From: Halococcus saccharolyticus DSM 5350
GTDB taxonomy: Archaea; Halobacteriota; Halobacteria; Halobacteriales; Halococcaceae
NCBI RefSeq assembly: GCF_000336915.1
Contig: NZ_AOMD01000016.1
Coordinates: forward strand, 1-64,000
DNA length: 64,000 nucleotides
Direction: 5' to 3'
Shown piece after piece: positions 43,935 to 52,596 of this stretch. The position numbers and the translations under genes were made by a program. The stretch's first letter is position 1. Each line of letters begins with the position of its first letter. The notes beneath the pieces were generated by a model. It saw nothing but the letters and a program-made list of their open reading frames with translations. It was not told the DNA's origin and did no database searches.

Positions 43935-45689
43935 TCACGGATACGGGTGGAACTCGCGGTCGAGCTGCGGTTCGAACCCCGACTCGCGCGGCACCCGCTG
44001 CGCGCGCTCGCCGAAGTACGCCTCGTCGGTGAACAGCGGCTGTGATGACGGAACGAGCACGCGGACCGCCTCGAAGCCGAGCTGTTCGATGTCTCGTGGG
44101 GTGAGCCGCGCGGCGTAGGGATCGAGGCCCGCGTCGGTCACGCGCTCGACGAGCGCTCCGAGTTCGTCGGCTCCGGTGGGGGCCGGATCGGGACCGACGC
44201 TCGCTGCTGGCACGTGCTGTGTCGTGTCGAAGAACTCGGCCGCGACGCCCGGCGACTCCGCATACTCACCGATGGCTCCCTCGGCGGCGTTGGCGGCGTC
44301 GGGTCCCATCGCGCGCAGCTCCATCCAGCTCTGGAGCGCCTCGGCGAGCGCCGACCGTGCGGCCGCGGCGGGATCGAGATCGGCGGCGGAGCCGACCGCA
44401 AAGCGCGGCCACTCCTCGCGCTCGATCGCGACCGCTACCACCGGCACGTCGACGTCCTGGGTCAACAAGACCGGCTGCACGCTCAGCCCCTCCGAGCGTG
44501 CCCGCGCGGTGAGCGTCGCGAACGCCTCGTCGTCGACTGCCAGACCGAGCGGCGAGAACGTCGAGTACCACGACACCATCGCGGCGTCGCGCTCGATCAC
44601 CTCGTACAACCCCGAGCACAGCGCCTCCGAACCCGAGTTTCCGAGCCCCAGCCCGGTGGTGATCGGCGATCCGTGACGACGCTCGGGTGGCGGGAACCCG
44701 ACGAACTCCGCCGGGAGGTGGACCGACGCACCGCTGTCGAGGTGCTCGCCAGAAATCCAGGGGAGTTCCTCGCCGTCATCGGTCGCGGGCTCTGCGGTGG
44801 AATCGCCCGGCAACACGAACGTGTCGGGCGGGATCGGATCGTCGAGATCGTCCGCCGTTGCGTGCGTGAACGCCGCGTCGCGGTAGATCCCGGCGCTGTA
44901 GCGTTCGAGCGCCTCGCCGAGCGCTTTCATGAACGCTCGATCCCAGTCGCCGGCGACGCCAGCGGCCTCGCTCGCGGCGCTCGCGTCGCTGAATCCCGCC
45001 GTCTCTCCCGTGCGTGCGAGGTAGTACGGCGCGGGGAAGGAGGCAGCCTCGCCGACCTCGCGGACGATCCCCACCTGGTCGTCGAGCGCGCGCTCGGCAC
45101 GCGCCAGCGCGTCGTCGAGAGCGCGCTCCTCGAAATCGCGTACGAGCGCGCGGTCCCGGTCCTCCTCGCCCGTACAGCCGCAGTTCGGTACCGGGAGCAC
45201 GCGGCGTTCGGCGTGAGGAACCTCGATCACGCCGCCGAGCACTCGCGAGGGCTCGCCCGCACACAGCCGGCGTGCCTCGGTACCAGCGAGCGCACCCGCG
45301 AACCACGCCGTCGTGGCGTCGAGTCCGGACTCGTTCGCCTCGCTCTCGCCGGGATCGTCTTCAGACGACTCGTCGTCGGCGTTCGCTTCGACACGACGAC
45401 ATAGACACTCATAGCAAGCCGTCTCGGGGCCGAATCCCGCGACGGACGCCTCGCAGACTTCCCGGTCGCCGACGCCGCCACGCTCGACCACGAGCCACGG
45501 TGTTTCGCTCTCGCGGGCGTGATCGTTCGCGCGCTCGAAAACGGTGGCTCCCACCTCATCGATCACGATCCCGAGATCGGTCGTGCCGATCGTATCGGGT
45601 TCGATCGCTTCGACCGTGGCGTCAGCGTCGGCGAGTGCCGCGCGAACCGCGTCCGCGACGGCTCCGGTGCCGACGATACCGACGTTCAT
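43935..45689 (-). CDS. YcaO cyclodehydratase fused to E1-like zinc domain
   Basis: A 584-residue protein. Residues 1-~180 resemble the ThiF/E1-like partner of azoline-forming enzymes: MNVGIVGTGAVADAV starts a Rossmann fold, and C92/C95 (CYEC) with C170/C172 (CGC) form the expected zinc site. Residues about 200-575 are YcaO: FMKALGEALERYSAG, SGLYEVIERDAAMVS and RSALAEALQSW carry the ATP-binding glutamates. YcaO enzymes activate peptide amides to make thiazolines, oxazolines or thioamides. No precursor peptide is obvious nearby, so the substrate may be a cellular protein. Confidence 0.85.
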   Translation of the reverse strand: MNVGIVGTGAVADAVRAALADADATVEAIEPDTIGTTDLGIVIDEVGATVFERANDHARESETPWLVVERGGVGDREVCEASVAGFGPETACYECLCRRVEANADDESSEDDPGESEANESGLDATTAWFAGALAGTEARRLCAGEPSRVLGGVIEVPHAERRVLPVPNCGCTGEEDRDRALVRDFEERALDDALARAERALDDQVGIVREVGEAASFPAPYYLARTGETAGFSDASAASEAAGVAGDWDRAFMKALGEALERYSAGIYRDAAFTHATADDLDDPIPPDTFVLPGDSTAEPATDDGEELPWISGEHLDSGASVHLPAEFVGFPPPERRHGSPITTGLGLGNSGSEALCSGLYEVIERDAAMVSWYSTFSPLGLAVDDEAFATLTARARSEGLSVQPVLLTQDVDVPVVAVAIEREEWPRFAVGSAADLDPAAAARSALAEALQSWMELRAMGPDAANAAEGAIGEYAESPGVAAEFFDTTQHVPAASVGPDPAPTGADELGALVERVTDAGLDPYAARLTPRDIEQLGFEAVRVLVPSSQPLFTDEAYFGERAQRVPRESGFEPQLDREFHPYP

Positions 45690-45723
45690 GCGCGGTCCAG
45701 CGGCTCCCGGCGCAAAAGAGTCC

Positions 45724-46281
45724 CTATTCGGCGGGTCGGACGCGTGCATCGGGATGCTGGTCGGCATCCTCTGCAAGTTCGCCTGCTTCCCGGCCCTTTT
45801 CGACTGCTGCCTTCGCGGTCTCGCGGTCGGTTCGACCGACCACACTCACGACATCGAGCAGTTCGTCCTCGGGGATACCCCGACCTGCCGCACCCGATTC
45901 GAGGTCGTCGAGGTAGCCGTCGGTTTCCTCCAGCAGGAACTCGACGTACTCGGGGACGTCCGTCGATCCGCCGAGCGCGTCGTGCCACCTCGCTGGATAC
46001 CGGCTCACCCGGTCGTCCCCGAGCGCGTAGAGTGCGTCGGTGTCCCGCCATGTTTCGGTGTCGACAAGGCGGCCGTCGACTTCATTGACGAACGTCTCGC
46101 GGTCGAAGTCGTAGGACGTCTCGTCGGCGAGCGCGTCGGAATACTGCGTCATGACCTCGCGCGCGACGCCCGGCCGGTCGTGGGGATGGTGGCGCTCGAT
46201 CAGCGCGACGAGTTCTTCGGTCAGCAGGGTACGTCCTCGCTGTCGGGCCGCCGCGAACACCTGATCGTTCAGTTCGGTCAT
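45724..46281 (-). CDS. Conserved haloarchaeal hypothetical protein next to YcaO
   Basis: A 185-residue acidic helical protein with no recognised domain (LNDQVFAAARQRGRTLLTEE, then YDFDRETFVNEVDGRLVD and VEFLLEETDGYLDDLES). It contains no cysteine and no membrane segment. It lies 34 bases upstream of the YcaO start on the same strand, so the two may be co-transcribed. Whether it takes part in the YcaO reaction is unknown. Confidence 0.6.
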   Translation of the reverse strand: MTELNDQVFAAARQRGRTLLTEELVALIERHHPHDRPGVAREVMTQYSDALADETSYDFDRETFVNEVDGRLVDTETWRDTDALYALGDDRVSRYPARWHDALGGSTDVPEYVEFLLEETDGYLDDLESGAAGRGIPEDELLDVVSVVGRTDRETAKAAVEKGREAGELAEDADQHPDARVRPAE

Positions 46282-46475
46282 GGACGAGCGTACGACCGCA
46301 ACCCGAATAAGCGGCGCGATAGCGGCGACACCGCGGGGTTCGTCGTCGTGGCGCGACCTACGAGATCGGCGGCGAAAGCGCGGGATGCCGATCGGTTCGT
46401 CGTCGATTGGGAGAGGCAGAGGCTGAATCTTGTTCCCTTCGACAGTATATTGACCCTGGGGGTGAGAGTGCGGTC

Positions 46476-47723
46476 ATGGACTACGACCGTGTTCGGGAGG
46501 TCGATCCGTCGGTCGCCGACGCGCTCGACGGCGAACTCGACCGCCAGCGCGAGACGCTGATGATGATCGCGAGCGAGAACCACGTTAGCGAAGCGGTGAT
46601 GGAGGCCCAGAGCAGCGAGCTCACCAACAAGTACGCCGAGGGGTATCCCGGCGAGCGCTACTACGGTGGCTGTGAGTACGCCGACGACGTCGAGGGGCTC
46701 GCCATCGACCGCGCGAAGGAGCTCTGGGGGGCCGAATACGTCAACGTCCAGCCCCACAGCGGCTCCCAGGCCAACATGGGGGTGTACCTCGCCGTGCTCG
46801 ATCCCGGCGACAAGATCCTCTCGCTCGACCTCACCCACGGTGGCCATCTCTCCCACGGGCATCCGAAGAACTTCGCGGGCCAGGTCTACGAGGTCGAGAA
46901 CTACGAGGCCGATCCCGAGACGGGATACATCGACTACGAGGCGCTCGCCGACCACGCCGAGGCGTTCGAACCCGACATGATCGTTTCGGGCTACTCGGCG
47001 TACCCCCGAGAGGTCGAGTGGGAGCGCATCCAGGACACCGCCGAGTCGGTCGGGGCGTACCACCTCGCGGACATCGCCCACATCACTGGCCTCGTCGCGG
47101 CTGGCATCCACCCCTCACCCGTGGGAATCACCGACTTCGTCACCGGCTCGACGCACAAGACCATCCGATCGGGGCGGGGCGGGATCATCATGTCGAGCGA
47201 CGAACACGCTGACGCGATCGACTCCGCGATTATCCCAGGGATGCAGGGCGGGCCGCTGATGCACAACATCGCCGGGAAGGCGGTCGGCTTCGGGGAAGCA
47301 CTCGACCCCGAGTTCGAGGCGTACGCCCAGCAGGTCGTCGACAACGCCGCGGCGCTCGGCGATCGCCTCGCCGAACACGGTCTCTCGCTGGTCTCCGGTG
47401 GAACCGACACCCACCTCGTCCTCGTCGATCTCCGCGATTCGCATCCCGATACCACGGGCAAGGAAGTCGAAGAGGCGCTGGAGGAGGCCGGTATCGTGCT
47501 GAACGCGAACACCGTGCCGGGCGAGACCCGCTCGCCGTTCGTCGCCAGCGGCATCCGCGCCGGGACGCCCGGCCTCACGACTCGGGGCTTCGACGAGGAT
47601 GCCTGCCAGGAGGTCGCCGACTGCATCGCGCGCGTCGTTGACGCCCCCGACGACGAGAGCGTGCGTGAGGAGGTTGCGGCCGACGTCGACGCACTCACCG
47701 ACCGACACCCGCTGTACGAGTGA
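46476..47723 (+). CDS. glyA: Serine hydroxymethyltransferase
   Basis: A 415-residue PLP enzyme interconverting serine and glycine and feeding one-carbon units to the folate pool. The PLP lysine is K228 in TGSTHKTIRSGRGG. YAEGYPGERYYGGCEYAD and NVQPHSGSQANMGVY are typical. The start MDYDRVREVDP was chosen over an upstream ATG because the family begins here; AT-rich GACAGTATATTGACC about 30 bases before it fits a TATA box. A NUDIX gene follows on the same strand after 46 bases. Confidence 0.95.
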   Translation: MDYDRVREVDPSVADALDGELDRQRETLMMIASENHVSEAVMEAQSSELTNKYAEGYPGERYYGGCEYADDVEGLAIDRAKELWGAEYVNVQPHSGSQANMGVYLAVLDPGDKILSLDLTHGGHLSHGHPKNFAGQVYEVENYEADPETGYIDYEALADHAEAFEPDMIVSGYSAYPREVEWERIQDTAESVGAYHLADIAHITGLVAAGIHPSPVGITDFVTGSTHKTIRSGRGGIIMSSDEHADAIDSAIIPGMQGGPLMHNIAGKAVGFGEALDPEFEAYAQQVVDNAAALGDRLAEHGLSLVSGGTDTHLVLVDLRDSHPDTTGKEVEEALEEAGIVLNANTVPGETRSPFVASGIRAGTPGLTTRGFDEDACQEVADCIARVVDAPDDESVREEVAADVDALTDRHPLYE

Positions 47724-47769
47724 GTCACATCTCAGGAGTGGCCACGATCGCAGTCGAGCGGCTGTGACG

Positions 47770-48276
47770 ATGATCGAACCCGATCCGGCTCCCGACGCGC
47801 TCGCTGCTGACTACGGTGACGTGTTCCGGAGTGAGAACACCTTCGAGGTCGACGCCGAAGGGGTAGCGTCGGCACGCGCTCGCGCCGAGCGGGGCTGGGG
47901 CGTCGGCGCGCTCGCGGTCCACGATAGCCGACTCCTGCTCGTCCATCACGACGATCAGTGGCTCCTCCCCGGCGGAATGCTCGAAGCTCACGAGACACCG
48001 GCGGCTGGTGCGGTCCGCGAGACGTACGAGGAAACCGGTGTCGAGGTACGGATCGACGGGCTCGCGGCGATCGCCGAACAGACGTTCACCGACGGCGACG
48101 ATGCGTTCGTCTTCCATTTCGCGGTGTTCGACGCGACTCCCGAGAGTACGGCCCTGACGGACGATCCCGGTCTCGCCGACGAGGCGATCGACGACGTCGC
48201 GTGGCACGACTCGCTCCCCGAGAACACGTTCGACCGCGACCTCTATACTCGGCTGCTTGACGGCGAACTCGGCTGA
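47770..48276 (+). CDS. NUDIX hydrolase
   Basis: A 168-residue protein with a perfect Nudix box, GGMLEAHETPAAGAVRETYE then ETGVEV (G-x5-E-x7-RE-x2-EE-x-G). An N-terminal extension of about 45 residues (FRSENTFEVDAEGVASARAR) precedes the fold. Substrate unknown. The ATG at 47770 was chosen; a GTG two codons earlier is possible. It follows glyA closely and may share its transcript. Confidence 0.85.
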   Translation: MIEPDPAPDALAADYGDVFRSENTFEVDAEGVASARARAERGWGVGALAVHDSRLLLVHHDDQWLLPGGMLEAHETPAAGAVRETYEETGVEVRIDGLAAIAEQTFTDGDDAFVFHFAVFDATPESTALTDDPGLADEAIDDVAWHDSLPENTFDRDLYTRLLDGELG

Positions 48277-48304
48277 GGGGGCCGCGGTCGTTCCGCGACG
48301 TGGC

Positions 48305-49291
48305 TCAGTCGAAACTCGGAAGCACCTCGTTCTCGTAGAGATTGAGCGCGGTTTCCTGATCGTCGCCGATCTGGTGGATGTAGACGTGATCGTAGCCCGC
48401 ATCGATCGCCTGTTGGAAACTCTCGATGTGGGCGTCGGGGTTCTGCTCGGTGATGATCGAGCCCTCGTGGATGTCCTCCTCGGTGATGATCGAGCCCTCG
48501 TGGATGTCCTCCTCGGTCACCATCTCCGTGGCCTGCTCGAAGTGTGCCGTCGTCGGGAGTTCGGCGGCGAGTTCGCCGGGGAGCCCGGAGTTCGCCCACT
48601 GCTCGTGAGCGGTCGCCACCGCCTCGTCCTCACTGTCGGCGACGCAGGCGTGAAGCTGGGTGAGTCGTGGACCCTCGCCACCCGCCGCCTCCCAGTCAGT
48701 GAGGACGTCTTGCGGTCCGACCGACCAGAACCCGTCGCCGAACTCGGCGGCCCCCTTCGCGGCACGTTCTCCAAAAGCCGAGACGCACACGGGTGGAATC
48801 TCGTCGGGAAGGGTGAACAGCCGGGCGTTCTGGACGTCGTAGTGCTCGCCGTGGTGGCTCACCTGGTCGCCGGTCCAGAGCTTCCGCATCACCGCGACGG
48901 CCTCTTCGAGCATCTCCATTCTGACGCGGTGCTCGGGCCAGTGATCGCCGAGGACGTGCTCGTTCAGGAGTTCGCCGGTGCCGACGCCGAAGTAGAACTC
49001 CTCGGGGACCATCGCCGCCGTCGTGGCGACCGCCTGGGCGATGATCGCGGGGTGGGTCTTGATCGTGGGGCAGGTCACCCCGACCGCAACGTCGACCTCC
49101 TCGACCGACGCCGCGATCCCGCCGAGCGAACTCCAGACGAACGGTGACTCGCCCTGGGCTTCGAGCCACGGGTGGTAGTGGTCCGAGATACTGACGAAGT
49201 CGAAGCCCGCCTCTTCGGCGCGCTCGGCCTGCTGTACCAACTCGTTCGGGCCGAACTCCTCGCTCGACAGGGTGTAGCCGAGCTGCGTCAC
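48305..49291 (-). CDS. F420-dependent LLM-class oxidoreductase (TIGR03557-like)
   Basis: A 328-residue TIM-barrel flavin/F420 enzyme of the luciferase-like monooxygenase class. TQLGYTLSSEEFGPNELVQQ at the start, ISDHYHPWLEAQGESPFVWS and GVGTGELLNEHVLGDHWP are features of the glucose-6-phosphate dehydrogenase-like F420 subfamily. The start is probably GTG at 49291. Near the C-terminus an 11-residue segment TEEDIHEGSII is repeated twice in tandem, extending a loop. Substrate unknown. Confidence 0.85.
   Translation of the reverse strand: MTQLGYTLSSEEFGPNELVQQAERAEEAGFDFVSISDHYHPWLEAQGESPFVWSSLGGIAASVEEVDVAVGVTCPTIKTHPAIIAQAVATTAAMVPEEFYFGVGTGELLNEHVLGDHWPEHRVRMEMLEEAVAVMRKLWTGDQVSHHGEHYDVQNARLFTLPDEIPPVCVSAFGERAAKGAAEFGDGFWSVGPQDVLTDWEAAGGEGPRLTQLHACVADSEDEAVATAHEQWANSGLPGELAAELPTTAHFEQATEMVTEEDIHEGSIITEEDIHEGSIITEQNPDAHIESFQQAIDAGYDHVYIHQIGDDQETALNLYENEVLPSFD
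48448..48513 (-). repeat. Perfect 33-bp tandem duplication inside the LLM oxidoreductase gene
   Basis: The 33 bases at 48448-48480 are repeated without a single change at 48481-48513, in frame, adding eleven residues. Identity at all third positions shows a very recent event or ongoing repeat exchange. The following six bases begin a third copy (CGGTCA versus CGGTGA). Confidence 0.9.
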
Positions 49292-49387
49292 GATCCGTAC
49301 CTCCGACGTGGGCGTTTCGCGGTCATACGTCCGCGGGGTCGACGGCGAACGAATAAACGCTGTTGCCGACACCTGCTGGGTCGCGGG

Positions 49388-50122
49388 TCAGATATCGTCG
49401 CGAAGTCGATCGAGCCGATCGCGTGCGGTCACGAGCGCGTTCTCGTCGCCTTCTCGGAGATATCGACCGAGGTCGCGTGCAGCCCGAACGAGTTGCTCGG
49501 CGGTTTCGGGGGTCACGTCACCGTCGAGCGCCGCGATGCGCTTTCGATGTTCCGTTAGCGTCCCGAACGCCGCACTCGCAGCCTCGTCGGGGTGGTCGTC
49601 GAGATACGTCCCCGCCTCGCGGCGGTACGCCGCGACGGCCTCGGCGGCCGCCAGCCCACGGGCCACGCGGAGTGATTTCGGCACGTCTTCGGGTGGCGGG
49701 CGTTCGCCCCGATCGGCCCCGTCCAGCAACGAGAGGAAGTATCGCTCTACTGCGTCGTCGGTCCGCATCGTGCGCGAGAGCTCTTCGGCGACATAGCGAA
49801 GTTCGAGCGCGGCGAGATACGTCGCGTCGAGCGGCTCGAACTCGCCGGCAGCGATGAACCCGTGCTGGCGGACGAACGCCCGGCACGTCTCGACTGCGCG
49901 TTCGGCCGCCGCGCGGACGTCGGCATCGTCACTGACGCTCGCGTCGAGGCGGTCGCGCGCGCCGGAGAGATCGAGCGTCGCCGCGCTCGCAGTGTGACGG
50001 GTGCGGTCGCCGACGCCGACGCTCCGACGGCTGCCGCAGTCTGGACAGCTCACGTTCCCGGTCTCGTAGTACGACCATCGCGTCCCGCAGTCTTTGCACT
50101 CGCGTTCCCCGCGGATGCGCAT
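49388..50122 (-). CDS. Zinc-ribbon protein with helical C-terminal domain
   Basis: A 244-residue haloarchaeal protein. The N-terminus MRIRGERECKDCGTRWSYYE ... SCPDCGSRRSVG is a CxxC...CxxC zinc ribbon like that of TFIIB or small RNA-polymerase factors. The remainder is long helices rich in Arg, Asp and Ala (TLTEHRKRIAALDGDVTPET, ARDLGRYLREGDENALV). A DNA-, RNA- or protein-binding role is plausible but unproven. The start was placed at MRIRGEREC since upstream residues are not family-like. Confidence 0.7.
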   Translation of the reverse strand: MRIRGERECKDCGTRWSYYETGNVSCPDCGSRRSVGVGDRTRHTASAATLDLSGARDRLDASVSDDADVRAAAERAVETCRAFVRQHGFIAAGEFEPLDATYLAALELRYVAEELSRTMRTDDAVERYFLSLLDGADRGERPPPEDVPKSLRVARGLAAAEAVAAYRREAGTYLDDHPDEAASAAFGTLTEHRKRIAALDGDVTPETAEQLVRAARDLGRYLREGDENALVTARDRLDRLRDDI

Positions 50123-50268
50123 ACCGCTCCTTTGGCTGCGGGGGTGAAAAACTGGCTCATCGCAGTGTGATGCCCGACGGACGGCATCCACGGAACGGTG
50201 GGCCAACGTCTGCACGACCACGAGGGTTTATTGTGATCGACGGGGAATTCCGAGTCGTATGTCATGGA

Positions 50269-50748
50269 GTGATCACGCTCCTGATCGAGAAATTCTCCGG
50301 CGATGAAGTATCGGTTCGATCCGACGGCGATCGTGTCGTCGTCTCGCTTCCCGGACGGACACACACCGTAGACAGGGATGCAGCCGCCGCGCTCCGTGCG
50401 GAGCTTGGTGAGGCGCTAACCGAGCGCTGTGAGTACGTCCACACGGTCGGGACCCACCGGGCCGACGGGAGCTACGTCGTCTCGCGCCGTGGTGCGGATT
50501 CGTCGGGCCATCGAAAGGTGTTCGACGGGTTTGCAGCGCTCCGGGAGCAGTACGCGACGCTACCGGCGACGTTCACCGCGGCGGACGTCGACGTGCCCGG
50601 CGTGACCGGCGGCCGACGCCACCTACTCATGCGCCACGTCGTCGAACATCCTGCCTTCGACTGTACCCTCACTGCTCGCCAACCGCTCACGGCCGAAAAG
50701 CGATCGTCCGGGGGAAGAGATCGAAACGATCGAGGAGGTTCACCATAG
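50269..50748 (+). CDS. Hypothetical haloarchaeal protein
   Basis: A 159-residue soluble protein, unrecognised. GTG at 50269 is the likely start (VITLLIEKFSGDEVSVRSDG), because a TATA-like GGTTTATTGTG lies about 40 bases upstream. The middle has HTVDRDAAAALRAELGEALT and GTHRADGSYVVSRRGADSSG; the C-terminal tail is charged. It overlaps the 3' end of the convergent glycosyltransferase-like gene by nine bases. Confidence 0.6.
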   Translation: MITLLIEKFSGDEVSVRSDGDRVVVSLPGRTHTVDRDAAAALRAELGEALTERCEYVHTVGTHRADGSYVVSRRGADSSGHRKVFDGFAALREQYATLPATFTAADVDVPGVTGGRRHLLMRHVVEHPAFDCTLTARQPLTAEKRSSGGRDRNDRGGSP

Positions 50749-52140
50749 GTAACCGCCGACGAGCTGCATCAGGAGTGACTGCCCGAACACCGCCGCAGCG
50801 AGCAGCCACCGCTCGCGCTCGGCGGGGGCGGTCCGCTTCACCGCGGCCGCAACCGGCAGCAACAGGAACGGATAGAGATACATCGCACCCCGGGCGGTCT
50901 CGCCGGTGTGATAGACCCCTGCCGCGAGCAGCGCGGCGAACGACCCGATGGCGACCCCGGCGATCAGCACGGGTTCGCGCTCGGATGCGTTCGCCGGGAG
51001 CCATCCGCCGCTGCCGAGCACATCCCGTCGGAGCGCCCGCGCGCCGCGGATCGCGAGCAGGCAAAGGAAGGGTGTGAAAAAGAGCGCGAGCTCGGCGATG
51101 TCCTCCAAGCGGCTGTAGACGTACCACGCCGGTTTGGCCGTGAGCAGGAATCCCTCGGGGTTCTGCTGGTTCGAGGCGAGCAGAAACGAGTGGAGGTAGT
51201 CGTAGCCGAGCGCGACGTCGACGAGGGCGTACCATCCGACGAGACCGATGAGGATCGCCACGAACGGGACGCGCTTCTCGCGGCGATCGAGGGCGATAGC
51301 GGCCAACACGGGCAAGAGGAAGACGAACAGGAACATCTGGAACGACACCACGAGCAGACACGCAAACGTTCCGAGGGTCGCGAACCACGATTTGCGGGTG
51401 AAGAAGTACACGGCACCCAGCATGAGCGTGGCGATGATCGCGTCGAGCGAGGCGAGATAGTAGATCTGGACCGCGGGCAGGAGGACGAACAGGACGGTGA
51501 CGTACCACGCGACGTCGCGCTCGTAATACGTCCCGACGAGCCGGTAGAGGAGGACGGCGGAGGTCGGCAGCGAGACGAGCGCGATGGCGGCCGAAATGAG
51601 CGCGCGTGAGCCGAACACCCGGTCGAACAGCGTGAACGTGAGCACCGATCCGGGCGGGTGCGTGCGCGCGTGAACGACGTACGAGAGCTGATTCGCCTCG
51701 TAGTCCCGGATGAACGCGAGCGGATCGGCGATACCGGGTGCCATCTGGTAGTATCCTTCGCGAGTAGCGAGCGGGGCAACGAACCCGTGGTCGAACCCGT
51801 GGACGAGATTCGAGAGGCCGAGCAGGACGAGACCCGTCACGATCACCGGCGCGAGCCGGTTCTTCCGCCGGCAGCAGTACGCACCAGTCACGACGAACAC
51901 GACGATCGCGGCAACCGTCGCGCCGATCGCCCACGCCGGTCGAAGACGGCCCAGCCGGAACGTGAAAATACTGATCGGCCAGTACGTGGGTGTCGCGCCC
52001 TGAATCTTCTCGATCAATCCGCCGTTGGTCCATCTGATGATGACGTTGGCAGCGACGACCGACGTGAGCCCAATCCACCCGATTACGAGGATCTCGCGCA
52101 GAGAGAACAGCGACTCCGACTCGTCGACGCTGCCGACCAT
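50740..52140 (-). CDS. Polytopic glycosyltransferase-family-39-like membrane protein
   Basis: A 466-residue membrane protein with about eleven helices. The long loop after the second helix holds the acidic/His-rich HGFDHGFVAPLATREGYYQM and VVHARTHPPGSVLTF, resembling the catalytic loop of GT-C enzymes (ArnT/Pmt type) that use lipid-linked sugars. It could glycosylate S-layer or lipid substrates on the outer face of the membrane. No other glycosylation genes are adjacent, so the assignment rests on topology and the HxxPG-type loop. Confidence 0.65.
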   Translation of the reverse strand: MVGSVDESESLFSLREILVIGWIGLTSVVAANVIIRWTNGGLIEKIQGATPTYWPISIFTFRLGRLRPAWAIGATVAAIVVFVVTGAYCCRRKNRLAPVIVTGLVLLGLSNLVHGFDHGFVAPLATREGYYQMAPGIADPLAFIRDYEANQLSYVVHARTHPPGSVLTFTLFDRVFGSRALISAAIALVSLPTSAVLLYRLVGTYYERDVAWYVTVLFVLLPAVQIYYLASLDAIIATLMLGAVYFFTRKSWFATLGTFACLLVVSFQMFLFVFLLPVLAAIALDRREKRVPFVAILIGLVGWYALVDVALGYDYLHSFLLASNQQNPEGFLLTAKPAWYVYSRLEDIAELALFFTPFLCLLAIRGARALRRDVLGSGGWLPANASEREPVLIAGVAIGSFAALLAAGVYHTGETARGAMYLYPFLLLPVAAAVKRTAPAERERWLLAAAVFGQSLLMQLVGGYLW

Positions 52141-52182
52141 TCATCGGCGGTGTGCGCGGGGGCGGTTAATCGCTTTCGACCC

Positions 52183-52400
52183 ACTTTTTTACACGGGGTC
52201 CTCCCTCGCGCCTCCGGGCGTCGTCAGAAATCGAAGATTTCTGACTGCCAATCAGAACGCGAAGCGTTCTGATGACGCTCGGTCGAACAGCGTGGGACGC
52301 TTCGCGTCCCACGAGCAGGCGGAACCGCTTCCCGGTTCCGCCGACCCCGTCCAAAAACCTGGACTAAAAACTCCCGCTCGCTCCACTCGCGCGGATAGTA
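52183..52400. repeat. Family-A element, copy A5, interrupted by four hairpins
   Basis: CCCACTTTTTTACACGGGG (52183) matches the start of copy A3 read on the plus strand, and CCAAAAACCTGGACTAAAAA with CTCCCGCTCGCTC (52351-52385) matches A3's next block. Between them, where A3 has a GCGCTCGCTTCGCTCGC tract, this copy carries four strong hairpins. Here the CCCACTTTTTT end lies 43 bases before the start (not the end) of the glycosyltransferase-like gene. The 456-base gap 52141-52596 holds A5 and B1 and no visible gene. Confidence 0.65.
52223..52342. repeat. Array of four consecutive 10-bp perfect hairpins
   Basis: Hairpin 1: 52223-52232/52236-52245, loop GAA. Hairpin 2: 52251-52260/52264-52273, loop GAA. 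Hairpin 3: 52291-52300/52304-52313, loop TTC. Hairpin 4: 52318-52327/52333-52342, loop CTTCC. All four stems are ten perfect pairs, with different sequences. Stems 2 and 3 close with GC-GAA-GC or GC-TTC-GC, the core known to make extraordinarily stable DNA mini-hairpins. Confidence 0.9.
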
Positions 52401-52427
52401 GCCATCCCAGCAACCGTTCCACACCAC

Positions 52428-52545
52428 GCCACGCTCCTCCCCAACCGATTCCTTCGCTCGCTGCGCTCGCTCAGTCATCCCTCGCGCGAGTCGCGCCTCC
52501 GGCGCTCCCGCGCGCCGACCGCTTCTGCCCAGCAGCAGCACAGCC
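52428..52545. repeat. Family-B hairpin element, copy B1
   Basis: Shared flanks are CTCCCCAACCGATTCC, CATCCCTCGCGCGAGTCGCG and GCGCTCCCGCGCG. The variable slot holds GCGCC-TCC-GGCGC (52493-52505). The block CCTTCGCTCGCTGCGCTCGC upstream parallels the Arg/Ser/Glu-type tract of family A. It follows A5 directly and ends about 50 bases before the DUF1028 gene. Confidence 0.75.
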
Positions 52546-52596
52546 GAGATAGCCACCGGGAACCACACTTTTGCCGGTGGCCTGCCTCGCGGTGGT

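Noticed and set aside
52223..52342. Interpretation of the hairpin array as a CRISPR array.
   Set aside because: The stems differ in sequence from one another, there are no conserved direct repeats of 24-37 bases, and spacing is irregular.
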